A stretch of 64,000 nt of DNA from Agreia sp. COWG (GTDB lineage Bacteria; Actinomycetota; Actinomycetes; Actinomycetales; Microbacteriaceae), in assembly GCF_904528075.1 (NCBI RefSeq), contig NZ_LR882035.1, positions 2,046,001 through 2,110,000 on the forward strand, written 5' to 3'. Below the pieces are notes generated by a model. It had not been told where the DNA came from. It made no database searches and was given only the letters and a program-made list of their open reading frames with translations. Shown piece by piece: positions 27,010-35,470 of the stretch (position 1 is the first letter of the stretch; every line of letters begins with the position of its first letter). A program made the translations under genes and the position numbers.

Positions 27010-28146
27010 CTACTGGACCGCTGCTGCCCAGTTCTTGCCGAGCAGCGCCGCAGCATCGGTCGCCTCCGTGGCGGAGGGGACGACGGTCTTGTCCGGCGCC
27101 TCGGGAAGGGCCGAGAAGAGATCCTTGTCGATGGTTCCGGCCGTCTCCATGGCGTCGGCACGAACCGGGCGGGCTCCCCCGGCCAGCCAGAGGTTCTGGG
27201 CCTCGTCGCTGTAGAGGAACTCCTGCCAGAGGCGAGCGGCCGCGGGGTGCGGCGCGTCGGCGCTGACGGCCTGGTTGTAGTAGCCCGCGTAGCCGCTACC
27301 GGGAAGCACGACGACCTTCCAGTTGCGCTGACCCTCGAGCTTCTTGGCGTAGCCCACGTTCAGGTAGTCCCAGTCGAAGACGACGGGGGTCTCACCCGAG
27401 GCGATGGTGGCGGGCGTCGGGTCGATCTTGACGAAGTTTCCGGCCTTGTTCAGCTTCGAGAAGAAGTCGATACCCGGCTGGAAGTCGGCCGTCGAGCCTC
27501 CGCTTTGAACGGATGCCATGCCGACCGCGGCGAAGGCAGCCCCGGCCTGCGTCGGGTCGCCGTTGATCGCGACCTTTCCCTTGTACTTGTCAGAGAGCAG
27601 GTCGTCGAGACTCTTCGGCGCCGGAACGGCATCGGGGTCGTAGCCGATCGCCATGTATCCGCCGTAGTCGCCGACCCAGAGGCCCGACTGCTCTTTGAGC
27701 GCATCCGGGATATCGCCCCACGTTGCCACCTTGTAGGGCGCGAACTTCGATGTGTTGGCGAGGGCGACAGCGGCTCCGAGGTCGAAGACGTCGGGAGCCG
27801 TGTCCTGGCCTGCCAGATTGTCGGCCGCCTGGATCTCCTCGGCGCTCGAGGCGTCGGGCGAGGCCTCGGTGACGGTGATCTCGGGGTACTTGGCGGTGAA
27901 GGCATCGAGAACGGCACCGTAGTTCGCCCAGTCTCGAGGCAGGGCGATCACGTTCAACGCGCCCTCGGCCTTCGCCGCCGTCTCGAGGCCGGCGAGGTCG
28001 CCGAATGCCTCGACGCTGGTCGCGGTCTTCGCGTCGGCGCTGCCCTCAGTGGAGGTGCCGCTCGACGAGCCCGCGCAGGACGAGAGGCCGAGGGTGAGAA
28101 CGATGGCCGCGGCGACGCCTGCGACTGCGGTGCGGGTGGAAAGCAA
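27010..28146 (-). CDS. ABC transporter extracellular solute-binding lipoprotein
   Basis: 378 residues. Signal peptide with lipobox L-S-S-C and lipidated Cys24, then a Ser/Thr/Gly linker and a two-lobed binding protein of family 1 (polyamine/iron/AEP group): LNVIALPRDWANYG at the first lobe, TVTEASPDASSAEE, DLGAAVALANTSKF, and FDWDYLNVGYAKK in the hinge region. The start is an uncommon TTG, supported by GGAGG five bases upstream and no competing ATG/GTG. Heads the four-gene operon. Substrate cannot be fixed from the residues seen; no phosphonate, thiamine or siderophore gene is adjacent. Confidence 0.9.
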   Translation of the reverse strand: MLSTRTAVAGVAAAIVLTLGLSSCAGSSSGTSTEGSADAKTATSVEAFGDLAGLETAAKAEGALNVIALPRDWANYGAVLDAFTAKYPEITVTEASPDASSAEEIQAADNLAGQDTAPDVFDLGAAVALANTSKFAPYKVATWGDIPDALKEQSGLWVGDYGGYMAIGYDPDAVPAPKSLDDLLSDKYKGKVAINGDPTQAGAAFAAVGMASVQSGGSTADFQPGIDFFSKLNKAGNFVKIDPTPATIASGETPVVFDWDYLNVGYAKKLEGQRNWKVVVLPGSGYAGYYNQAVSADAPHPAAARLWQEFLYSDEAQNLWLAGGARPVRADAMETAGTIDKDLFSALPEAPDKTVVPSATEATDAAALLGKNWAAAVQ

Positions 28147-28296
28147 TGTTCCTCCAGAGATATCGGGTGAGATGTCGTCGGCCGGGCCGACGTGCCGACG
28201 TTAGGACGGGAATGCGACGCCTTCGCTACCGCCCGGCATCCGTCCGGTGAACGGGGCGTGTAGCGCCGTCGGCGGAGGGGCGTCGGTAGACGTCAC

Positions 28297-28302
28297 TACG
28301 CT
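28297..28302 (+). promoter_or_regulatory. Leaderless -10 box of the AlkX-like gene
   Basis: TACGCT, seven bases, then ATG at 28310. Selects this ATG over the one three codons later. Confidence 0.45.
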
Positions 28303-28309
28303 CTGGGAT

Positions 28310-29491
28310 ATGCAGCACATGTCAGCCGCCCTCGCTCGTCGCGTCGCCCTCGCCGCCCAGGGCTTCGGCAGGCCCGTCGTCGCCACGCCGGGGCTCCGGC
28401 AGTTTACGGCGCTCGTCCATCGGATAGGCCTGCTGCAGATCGACTCGGTCAATGTGTTCGAACGCAGCCACTACATGCCGGTCTTCTCGCGGCTCGGGTC
28501 GTACGACAAGGCTCAGCTCGATCGGCTCACCTCTTCGCCGAAGATGACCGAGTACTGGGCGCACGAGGCGTCGTTCATCCCGGTGCAGACGCTGCCGCTC
28601 CTGCGTTGGCGGCAGGAGCACTACCGCGAACGTGCATACGCCGACGAGAACTCCTGGTTCAATTCGCACAGGGCCATGACCCGGTGGCTGCTCGACGAAC
28701 TCGCTGAGAAGGGGCCGCAGCGCGCGAGCGACATCGAGCACGAGTCGAACACCCGCAGCGGCTCGTGGTGGGGCTGGTCAGACGTCAAGAACGGGCTCGA
28801 GACGCTCTTTCGCTGGGGAGACGTGGTCAGCGCGGGCCGCACCCGCTTCGAGCGCGTCTACGCCCTGCCAGAACAGGTGCTGCCCGCCGAGATCATCGAG
28901 CGGCGGGTTCCGCGCGACGAGGCGATCCGACAGCTCGTATCCATCTCGGCACGGGCCCACGGCGTGGCCACGGCCGCCGACATCGCCGACTACTTCCGGC
29001 TCAAGAACGCAGACGCTCTGCCTGCCATCCTCGAACTGCACGAGGCCGGCGAACTCGTTCCGGTAGCGGTCGATGGCTGGCAGAAGGCGGCATGGCTTCA
29101 CCGTGACGCGAGGCTCCCTCGGCGCATGGAGGCCGCGGCCCTGCTCTCACCGTTCGATCCTGTCGTGTGGCACCGGCCCCGGGCCGAGCGACTCTTCGAT
29201 TTTCACTACCGCATCGAGATCTACACACCCGAACCCAAGAGAGTGTTCGGCTATTACGTGCTGCCCGTGCTGATCGATGACAAGGTCGTGGGCCGGCTCG
29301 ATGTGAAGAACGACAGGCAGGCCGGCGTCCTTCGGGTGAAGGCGGCCTGGTCAGAACGATCAGCCCCGTCCGACACGGCGGCACGACTCGCTCCGGTGCT
29401 TCGCGAGACAATGCTGTGGCAGGGCCTCGACTCGATCGAGGTGTCCCCCAAGGGCACCCTCGCCGCGGCCCTCTCGGCCGAGTCCGCCTAG
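28310..29491 (+). CDS. Winged-helix DNA glycosylase-like protein, AlkX/YcaQ type
   Basis: 393 residues of the HTH_42 (formerly DUF1006) family. The catalytic motif region reads GLLQIDSVNVFERSHYMP: Gln43-Ile-Asp45 is the QxD motif of E. coli YcaQ (AlkX), which unhooks interstrand cross-links and excises N-alkylated bases, rather than the QxQ of AlkZ. Further family landmarks are YWAHEASFIP and the C-terminal LSPFDPVVWHRPRAERLFDF with YYVLPVLIDDKVVGRLD. The stop interlocks with that of htpX as CTAG. Confidence 0.88.
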   Translation: MQHMSAALARRVALAAQGFGRPVVATPGLRQFTALVHRIGLLQIDSVNVFERSHYMPVFSRLGSYDKAQLDRLTSSPKMTEYWAHEASFIPVQTLPLLRWRQEHYRERAYADENSWFNSHRAMTRWLLDELAEKGPQRASDIEHESNTRSGSWWGWSDVKNGLETLFRWGDVVSAGRTRFERVYALPEQVLPAEIIERRVPRDEAIRQLVSISARAHGVATAADIADYFRLKNADALPAILELHEAGELVPVAVDGWQKAAWLHRDARLPRRMEAAALLSPFDPVVWHRPRAERLFDFHYRIEIYTPEPKRVFGYYVLPVLIDDKVVGRLDVKNDRQAGVLRVKAAWSERSAPSDTAARLAPVLRETMLWQGLDSIEVSPKGTLAAALSAESA

Positions 29492-30381
29492 AACTCTCCG
29501 CCGATCTTGGTGAGGCGAGCCACACGGTCGTCGATGGGCGGGTGGGTGCTGAACAGGCGGGTCAGCATCCCTGGCTTCAGCGGATCCGCTATCCACATGT
29601 GCGACATAGACGAGGACTGCTTCTGCATGGGCCGTCCGTAGGCCTGCAATTTCTCCAGCGCGCTGGCCAGGGCATCCGGATGCCGTGTGGTCATGGCGCC
29701 CGTGGCATCGGCGAGGTACTCACGCTGGCGAGACACGGCGGCCTGTACCAGCCCGGCCACCAGCGGTGCGACGAGCATGGCGACGAGGCCCAGCACCAGA
29801 ACGATCGGGTTGCCACCGCCGGAATTGCTGTTGTTGTTGCTTCGTCCGCCTCCGAAGAAGGCGAAGCGCAAGAACATGTCCGCGATGAACCCGACGGCCA
29901 CCACGAGGCCGAACACGATCATCGAGACCCGGATGTCGTAGTTCTGCACATGGCCGAGCTCGTGGGCCATGACGCCCTCGAGCTCCGCGTCGGTCATGAG
30001 GTCGAGCAGACCCGTCGTCGCGGCGACGCTCGCATGCTGGGGGTCTCGGCCCGTGGCGAACGCGTTCGGCGCGGGATCGTTGACGACATAGACCCTCGGC
30101 ATGGGCGTGCCCGTGGTGATGGAGAGATTCTCGACGATGCGCCAGAGCCTCGGATTATCGGCCTTCTGAATCTCGACGGCACCGCTCGACATGATGGCCT
30201 GGCCACTGGCTGCGAAGTATTGGAACAGGGCATAGGCGATGGCCACGGCGACCGTGACGACGACGATCGTGGTGTTCGCATAGATCACGCTGGCCAGGTA
30301 GCCGAGGCCGCCGATGATCAGCAGGAACACCAGGATGATGTAGATGGTGTTTCGCTTGTTCCTGGCTATCGCCCGGTACAT
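29488..30381 (-). CDS. htpX: M48 family membrane zinc metalloprotease HtpX
   Basis: 297 residues. Zinc endoprotease for membrane protein quality control. The HEXXH motif is in VMAHELGHVQNYD, with the third ligand in REYLADATGA; two N-terminal helices and a helical pair after the active site anchor it. A Gly/Asn-rich loop (GGGRSNNNSNSGGGN) lies between later helices. Sits 18 bases downstream of lemA, a partnership common in bacteria, with AAGG before its ATG. Confidence 0.94.
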   Translation of the reverse strand: MYRAIARNKRNTIYIILVFLLIIGGLGYLASVIYANTTIVVVTVAVAIAYALFQYFAASGQAIMSSGAVEIQKADNPRLWRIVENLSITTGTPMPRVYVVNDPAPNAFATGRDPQHASVAATTGLLDLMTDAELEGVMAHELGHVQNYDIRVSMIVFGLVVAVGFIADMFLRFAFFGGGRSNNNSNSGGGNPIVLVLGLVAMLVAPLVAGLVQAAVSRQREYLADATGAMTTRHPDALASALEKLQAYGRPMQKQSSSMSHMWIADPLKPGMLTRLFSTHPPIDDRVARLTKIGGEF

Positions 30382-30399
30382 AGACGCCTTGGACTCGAG

Positions 30400-30966
30400 C
30401 TAGAACTGCACGCGGGGCGGCTCGGCGATGGCCGCGAGATCGGAGACCTCGAAGAACTCACGCTCGCTGAAGCCCAGCCGCCTGGCGAAGACGTTGTTGG
30501 GAAACACTGTGATCTTGGTGTTGAGCTCGCGCACGCCGCCGTTGAAGAAGCGACGCGACGCCTGCACCTTGTCTTCGGTGTCGACGAGCTCGGCCTGCAG
30601 CTGCAGGAAGTTCTGGCTGGCCTGCAATTGGGGATAGGCCTCGGCCACGGCGAAGATGCTCTTCAGAGCGGTCTGCATGTGGGTCTCCGCAACCGACGCA
30701 TCGGCCGGTCCCTGGGCAGAGAGGGTCTCGGCTCGAGCCCTCGTGACGGACTCGAAGACGCCCTTCTCGTGCGCGGCGTAGCCCTTGACGCTCTCGATCA
30801 GGTTGGGAAGCAGATCCGCCCGGCGCTTCAACTGCACCGTGATGTCGCTCCATGCCTCGTCGACCCGAACCTTGAGCGTGACGAGCGAGTTGTAGGTCGC
30901 CCAGAGGTAGATGCCGATGATCGCAACGAGTACCACGACGACGATTACGGGGATCAGCCATTCCAT
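30400..30966 (-). CDS. lemA: LemA family protein
   Basis: 188 residues. One N-terminal membrane helix (about 3-24), then the LemA helical bundle: NSLVTLKVRVDEAWSDI, QLKRRADLLPNLIESVKGY, LQLQAELVDTEDKVQASRRF, and a final NNVFARRLGF. The function is uncertain; paired with htpX here. A clear TATAGT lies six bases before the ATG and no Shine-Dalgarno is present, so the transcript is probably leaderless. Confidence 0.93.
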   Translation of the reverse strand: MEWLIPVIVVVVLVAIIGIYLWATYNSLVTLKVRVDEAWSDITVQLKRRADLLPNLIESVKGYAAHEKGVFESVTRARAETLSAQGPADASVAETHMQTALKSIFAVAEAYPQLQASQNFLQLQAELVDTEDKVQASRRFFNGGVRELNTKITVFPNNVFARRLGFSEREFFEVSDLAAIAEPPRVQF

Positions 30967-30972
30967 GCGTTC

Positions 30973-30978
30973 ACTATA
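30973..30978 (-). promoter_or_regulatory. Leaderless -10 box of lemA-htpX
   Basis: TATAGT, six bases, then ATG at 30966; the closest to the -10 consensus among the set. Confidence 0.6.
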
Positions 30979-31026
30979 ACCAGTGCTGTCCACGCTCTCA
31001 TGCGGAGTCCGGCAAGCTCCCAGAGA

Positions 31027-31743
31027 TCACGAACCGGATGCCGCCGGCATCTTTCGCACCGCGCGCAGCACCTCGTCGATCACCATCGGCTCCGCCAGCA
31101 CTCGGAAGTGCCCGCCGAGCGGAAGCGCGATGTTCGTCGCCCCCGGCAGCTCGCTGCCGCTCGGAATATGGGTGTCGTACTGGGGGTAGATAGACACGAT
31201 GTTCTCGTTGACGCGTTTCTCGAGTGCCAGGGCGGCGATGCTGCCCCTGCCCGGCGCAAACTCACGTAGCGGTCGGGTCAACGGAAGCCGCGACAGCGTC
31301 GATCCGTGGAACGGAGTCGCGATGGCGACGACGCCCGCCACCCTGTGGTCGGGGTCTCCGAGCGCCATCACGTGTTTGCCGATCAGGCCGCCCTTGCTGT
31401 GTGCAACCACCACGACATTGCTGAGATCTCGGGTGCGAAGGACGGTCGTCGCCAGTCGGGCGGCCTCGGGAATGGGGATGCTGTTGCGCTGCAGGGCGGG
31501 CACCGCGAACACCGGGTGCCCTGCCTCGTGCAGCGCCCGGGCGACGGGCATCAGATACTCCCAGGTCTCGTAGACCCCGGGCACCAGAAGTACGGGGCGC
31601 TCGCTGCCGCGCTCGAATGCCGACGGTTCGACCCGCTCACGCGCGCTCGCCCGCTCCGCGCGCACGGCGTAGGCGTAATCGCTCACCCAGACCCCGGCGC
31701 GATTCTTCAGCGACCGGGGCGCACGCATCCGGTGGGCCGACAT
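31027..31743 (-). CDS. Alpha/beta hydrolase, lipase-like
   Basis: 238 residues. VLLVPGVYETWEYLMPVARAL gives the oxyanion region (core VLLVPGVYE), the nucleophile elbow is VVAHSKGGLIG, and HFRVL near the C-terminus supplies a candidate histidine. AHSKGG is common in PGAP1/EstA-like lipases and esterases. No signal peptide, so cytoplasmic. The ATG at 31743 is preceded by AGGGTGG. Lies 18 bases downstream of the GH1-like gene on the same strand, so the two may form an operon. Confidence 0.85.
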   Translation of the reverse strand: MSAHRMRAPRSLKNRAGVWVSDYAYAVRAERASARERVEPSAFERGSERPVLLVPGVYETWEYLMPVARALHEAGHPVFAVPALQRNSIPIPEAARLATTVLRTRDLSNVVVVAHSKGGLIGKHVMALGDPDHRVAGVVAIATPFHGSTLSRLPLTRPLREFAPGRGSIAALALEKRVNENIVSIYPQYDTHIPSGSELPGATNIALPLGGHFRVLAEPMVIDEVLRAVRKMPAASGS

Positions 31744-31761
31744 GCCCGCCACCCTAGGCGG

Positions 31762-33099
31762 CTAGCGCGAGCGATTGTCGACGAGCGTCTGCAGCCAGCG
31801 GTAGGAGTCCTTCGGGGTGAGCTCCCGGGTGAGCCCATCGACGTGCACGAGTGCACACCCACGGGACGACGGCGCGCCTCGGGTGGCCTCGTCGAAAAGA
31901 TCGCCGACGCTGTAGCCACGAAGCTCGAGGCTCGAGGCCGGCGACCCCGAGGCCGTCGCCGTCACGGCCTCCTCGAGGTGGCGAGCGAGGTAGTCGATTC
32001 GGCGAGGGTCGGCGATCACCCTCTCGCCCGTGCGCTCGTCGAGTACAAGGGCCTCGGAGAAGGCCGGGCTCGCGGCGAATACGAAGACCGGAGGAAGCGC
32101 CTCTCCGTAGCGCTCGTCGAGTTCGGAGAGGGCGACGCCGAGATAGTCGGGAGCCACAGGCGCACCCGTCGCCGTGGTCTCGAACTCTGGCCATTCAGAG
32201 AGGCGGAACGGCAGCGGCGCGGTGGACGAGCCCGCCGCCACCCTCGAGGGAAACGCGTAACGGCAGCCATAGAAGTCGATGGGTTGGTGGATGAGCGCGA
32301 GCTCGGACTCGTCGACCTCGATGAGGCGCACGAGTCGCGAGGCGAAGTGGTCGGGCACCCGCGGGTAGCGTCCCAGAAGCACCGGGTCGGCGAAGGCGAG
32401 GGTGTGCACCGCGTCGAACAGCCAGGACGCGGCCGTGTCAGCGTCACCCGACGTGACCGGTTCGGACGGCGAATGCACGTTCGTCAGGCCGATCTCGCCC
32501 GCGACGCCAGCGCCGCGCAGCGCCTCCACCGCGTGGCCGTGGCCGAGCAGCAGGGTGCGCCCCATCGCGACGAGGTCGTCGAGAGGGTCGCCCGGCGCCT
32601 CGGCACCCGGCAGCCGGATGCCGCGCGCCGGGCCGCGACGAGCGAGCGTCGCCGGCGCATCCAGCGTCACCCACCGGTCGATGCGGTCGCCGAAGCGTTC
32701 CGCCAGTTGGAAGGCCAGATCGCCGAAGCGTCGTGCAGTGTCGCGGTTCAGCCAGCCGCCGCGGAGCGCCTCGGGCGTGCCGTCGTTCGCTTCAGCCGAC
32801 TCGCCGTCGAGGAGGATGGCGAGGGGGCTGATGCGTTCGGCGAGCAGGCCATCGATGAGTCGGTCGTACGCAGAGAGGGCCGACTCGGCAAGGCGGCCAG
32901 TGCCGCCGGGCTGCACCCGCTGCCATGAGAATACGAACGAGAGAAAGTCGCTACCGACCTCGCGCACGAGAGCGACCCCGGCATCTCGGCTCATCTCGTC
33001 GATGCTGTGCGCTCCGACGGCCGCGCCGAGAAGCAAGGAGGGCGGCAGGTCTTGGGCCAGGGACGCGGCGCTGGGAAATCGTGTGGCTCTGCTCGTCAC
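31762..33099 (-). CDS. GH1 beta-glycosidase homologue without catalytic glutamates (pseudoenzyme)
   Basis: 445 residues, full GH1 length. Family landmarks survive: LLLGAAVGAHSIDE (for the usual F-W-G-x-A-T-x-Q-x-E-G), VFSWQRVQPGGTG, FGDRIDRWVTL, DYLARHL and LRGYSVGDLFD. But the acid/base motif T-x-N-E-P reads TLDAP (Ala148 for Glu) and the nucleophile motif I-T-E-N-G reads VFAASP (Ala342 for Glu). The frame is intact with normal codon use, so it is a maintained protein rather than a decaying gene. GTG start at 33099 without a clear ribosome site. Divergent from the Ig-like membrane protein gene. Confidence 0.8.
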   Translation of the reverse strand: MTSRATRFPSAASLAQDLPPSLLLGAAVGAHSIDEMSRDAGVALVREVGSDFLSFVFSWQRVQPGGTGRLAESALSAYDRLIDGLLAERISPLAILLDGESAEANDGTPEALRGGWLNRDTARRFGDLAFQLAERFGDRIDRWVTLDAPATLARRGPARGIRLPGAEAPGDPLDDLVAMGRTLLLGHGHAVEALRGAGVAGEIGLTNVHSPSEPVTSGDADTAASWLFDAVHTLAFADPVLLGRYPRVPDHFASRLVRLIEVDESELALIHQPIDFYGCRYAFPSRVAAGSSTAPLPFRLSEWPEFETTATGAPVAPDYLGVALSELDERYGEALPPVFVFAASPAFSEALVLDERTGERVIADPRRIDYLARHLEEAVTATASGSPASSLELRGYSVGDLFDEATRGAPSSRGCALVHVDGLTRELTPKDSYRWLQTLVDNRSR

Positions 33100-33216
33100 T
33101 CGCCGAGTACTCGCTTCAGTTAGGTATTCGTGTAGACACGGCGCAGATGCGCCGAAGTCGATGTATGCATCTTGCCTCAGTCGTTTCGCGCCGCGCCCGA
33201 GTCGACGCGCCGCTTA

Positions 33217-33245
33217 TTGACTTCGTTGGCGTAAACATCTCAAAT
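33217..33245 (+). promoter_or_regulatory. Candidate promoter of the Ig-like membrane protein gene
   Basis: TTGACT (33217-33222) and TCAAAT (33240-33245) with 17 bases between. It would start transcription only a few bases before the GTG at 33255, leaving out most of the GGGAGG, so either this promoter or the assumed ribosome site may be wrong. Confidence 0.35.
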
Positions 33246-33254
33246 GGGAGGGAC

Positions 33255-35450
33255 GTGAACCACTTGCCAGGAACGCCGCACCGGACCCCCACGCGTATTC
33301 GCCAGGGAGCCCCGGCACGTCGTGCTGCCCGGCTGTCGCTCGCCGTGGCGGCTGTGTGCGCATCCGTTTTTCTGGTGTCGACGATCTGCCTGGCCACCCC
33401 GTCGCCAGCTGCCGCATCCACGGTGACTCCCTCTCCCGATCCGGCACCAGACACGGCACCCCCCGCACCGAGCCCGACACCCGACCGAGCGCAGCCGGTG
33501 ATCATCTCGCCTGCTGCAGGCGCACTGGTGGGCGATCGCATCCCTTTCGAGGGCACCGCCGAGCCTGGCAGCGGAATCGATCTCTACGCGTCGACGGGAG
33601 GTCAGCCCCTCTGCAGCGTCGTCGCGTCATCGTCGGGTTCGTGGACGTGTGTGGCCACCCTCGCCTCCGCGAACTCCGTGTCGGTTCGGGCCGTGCAGAC
33701 CGTCGGTTCCGACACCCGAGAGTCCACCGTGCAGCTCTCTGTGCTGAACGCGCCGACGGCCACGGCGGGAGGCGGCGGTTCCGTCTCGAGCGGCACGGTC
33801 ATGGGATCCGCCTACCCCGGGGCCACCGTGACCGCCGTGGTCAGCGGAGACAGCGGCGACAGCGTGTCATGCACCTCGACCGTCGAGCAGGACGGTTCGT
33901 GGTTCTGTCTTCTTCCGCGAGGCATCGCGAGCGGCACGTACTCGTTGACGGCCAGTCAGGTAGCACCATGGAGCGGTGGCCGGTCCTCGGCCCTGAGCGC
34001 GCCCTCGACCCTCACCATCGATGTCGACGCCCCCGCTCCCCCCGGCGTGAGCGTTCCCACGGGTTCCCCGGTGGCCCCCGGGGCCTCGTTCTCGGGCGAG
34101 GGTGAGACCGGGGCCACGGTGACGGTGTTCGCCGGCCCGCACACGCTCTGTCAGGCCGTGGTGGCCGGGGGTCGGTGGTCGTGCACAGCATCGGCTATCG
34201 AGGCCGGCACCTACGACGTCTCCGCCATCCAGCAGGATGCCGCGGGCAACATCAGTGCAGGGAGCGCCCGTACCCGCATCACCTTCGGCACCGCCGACGC
34301 CTCCACGACTCCTGCTCCCCCGACGACCGACCGGGCTGCACCAGACCCTGTCGCCACCTCGACGTCGTCCCCGGCTCTCCCGTCCGGGGGCGATCCCGAC
34401 ATCGTCGTCCCCGGCTCCACCGGGGCTGCACCACAAGCGGCACCGCTCGCGCCGGCCCCCGCGGCAGCCGGCGGGTGGTCCGCCGCGACCCGCTTCAGCT
34501 CGGCCATGCAACCCGTCTTCGGGCGCACCGGCTCGATCGATTGGGCGGCATCCGTCGTCATCGGCCTCGCGATCGTGACCCTCCTCGCCATACCCGCACG
34601 CCTCCTCGGCGGCGCACTGCGCACCATCGGCGGCCCGCCAACGGCGGCCGCACGCCGAGGCCGTATCGCCGGGCGCAACCGATCGCGGCAGGAGGAGTTC
34701 GAGGTCGCCCCGACGCTGCCCTGGAACGCGCGTCTCTCCGCGGCGTTCGCGCTGCTCGCGTCGGCGGCGATCAGCGTGCTGAGCGCGCCCGTGTCCGATC
34801 AGCCTGCCTACGTTCGGCTGCTCGTCGCGGTGACCCTCGGCATCCTGACGGTGAACGCGGTGGCGGTTGTCGTTCCCCGCCTTTTGTCTCGCTGGATGTT
34901 CGACGCGTCGGTCGGGCTCCGCCTGAAGCCGAGCTATCTGCTGGTGTCGATCGGTGCCACGGTGCTGTCACGAGTGCTCGATCTCGACCCCGCTCTCATC
35001 TTCGGGCTCGTCGCCACCCTCGCTCTCGCAGACACGGCCTCGAAGCGCGCGCGAGGAAGGCTCGCAGCCGTGCAGGTCGCCGGGCTGTCCGTTCTCGGCG
35101 TCACCGCCCTGCTCGTCTCGGGCACGATGCCCCCCTCAAGCGACGCGATCGGCGCCTTCGGTTCGGAGTTCGTGAACACGCTCGCCCTGTCTGCGCTGGG
35201 CTCCGCCGCCATCGTGATGCTGCCGGTCGCAGACATGCCCGGGCGGCACATCCTGCGTTGGCAGCCGTTCGTCTGGCTGTGTCTCGCCGCGCTGAGCTTC
35301 ACCCTGGTCGGCGGCATCCTCGCTCGATCGCTGGGCGGCCTCGGTGGCGGTGCGGCGATCATCATGATCGGCCTGGCAGCGCTGCTCTTCGCCGGTGTCT
35401 GCGTGGCCATCTGGATCTGGGCCCGGTTCGTCCATCGACCCACCGGCTGA
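33255..35450 (+). CDS. Secreted Ig-like repeat protein with multi-pass C-terminal membrane domain
   Basis: 731 residues, no function recognised. Signal peptide about 1-55 (twin arginines, hydrophobic core, cleavage near AAAS), a Pro/Thr/Asp-rich segment, three Ig-like beta domains (about 80-165, 166-258, 260-345), a Pro/Ser/Ala linker (346-425), then at least seven membrane helices (430-731). Each Ig-like domain has a spaced cysteine pair: C120/C132, C206/C218, C299/C310, with G-S/R-W before the second Cys. The GTG start follows GGGAGG at three bases. The layout suggests an exposed adhesive or sensory region tethered to a membrane module; divergent from the GH1 pseudoenzyme gene. Confidence 0.75.
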   Translation: MNHLPGTPHRTPTRIRQGAPARRAARLSLAVAAVCASVFLVSTICLATPSPAAASTVTPSPDPAPDTAPPAPSPTPDRAQPVIISPAAGALVGDRIPFEGTAEPGSGIDLYASTGGQPLCSVVASSSGSWTCVATLASANSVSVRAVQTVGSDTRESTVQLSVLNAPTATAGGGGSVSSGTVMGSAYPGATVTAVVSGDSGDSVSCTSTVEQDGSWFCLLPRGIASGTYSLTASQVAPWSGGRSSALSAPSTLTIDVDAPAPPGVSVPTGSPVAPGASFSGEGETGATVTVFAGPHTLCQAVVAGGRWSCTASAIEAGTYDVSAIQQDAAGNISAGSARTRITFGTADASTTPAPPTTDRAAPDPVATSTSSPALPSGGDPDIVVPGSTGAAPQAAPLAPAPAAAGGWSAATRFSSAMQPVFGRTGSIDWAASVVIGLAIVTLLAIPARLLGGALRTIGGPPTAAARRGRIAGRNRSRQEEFEVAPTLPWNARLSAAFALLASAAISVLSAPVSDQPAYVRLLVAVTLGILTVNAVAVVVPRLLSRWMFDASVGLRLKPSYLLVSIGATVLSRVLDLDPALIFGLVATLALADTASKRARGRLAAVQVAGLSVLGVTALLVSGTMPPSSDAIGAFGSEFVNTLALSALGSAAIVMLPVADMPGRHILRWQPFVWLCLAALSFTLVGGILARSLGGLGGGAAIIMIGLAALLFAGVCVAIWIWARFVHRPTG

Positions 35451-35470
35451 ACGAGGGCTCCACGGGGGCT

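Noticed and set aside
32925-33254. N-terminal extension of the Ig-like protein
   Set aside because: It overlaps the divergent GH1-like gene and would place the signal peptide about 110 residues into the protein.
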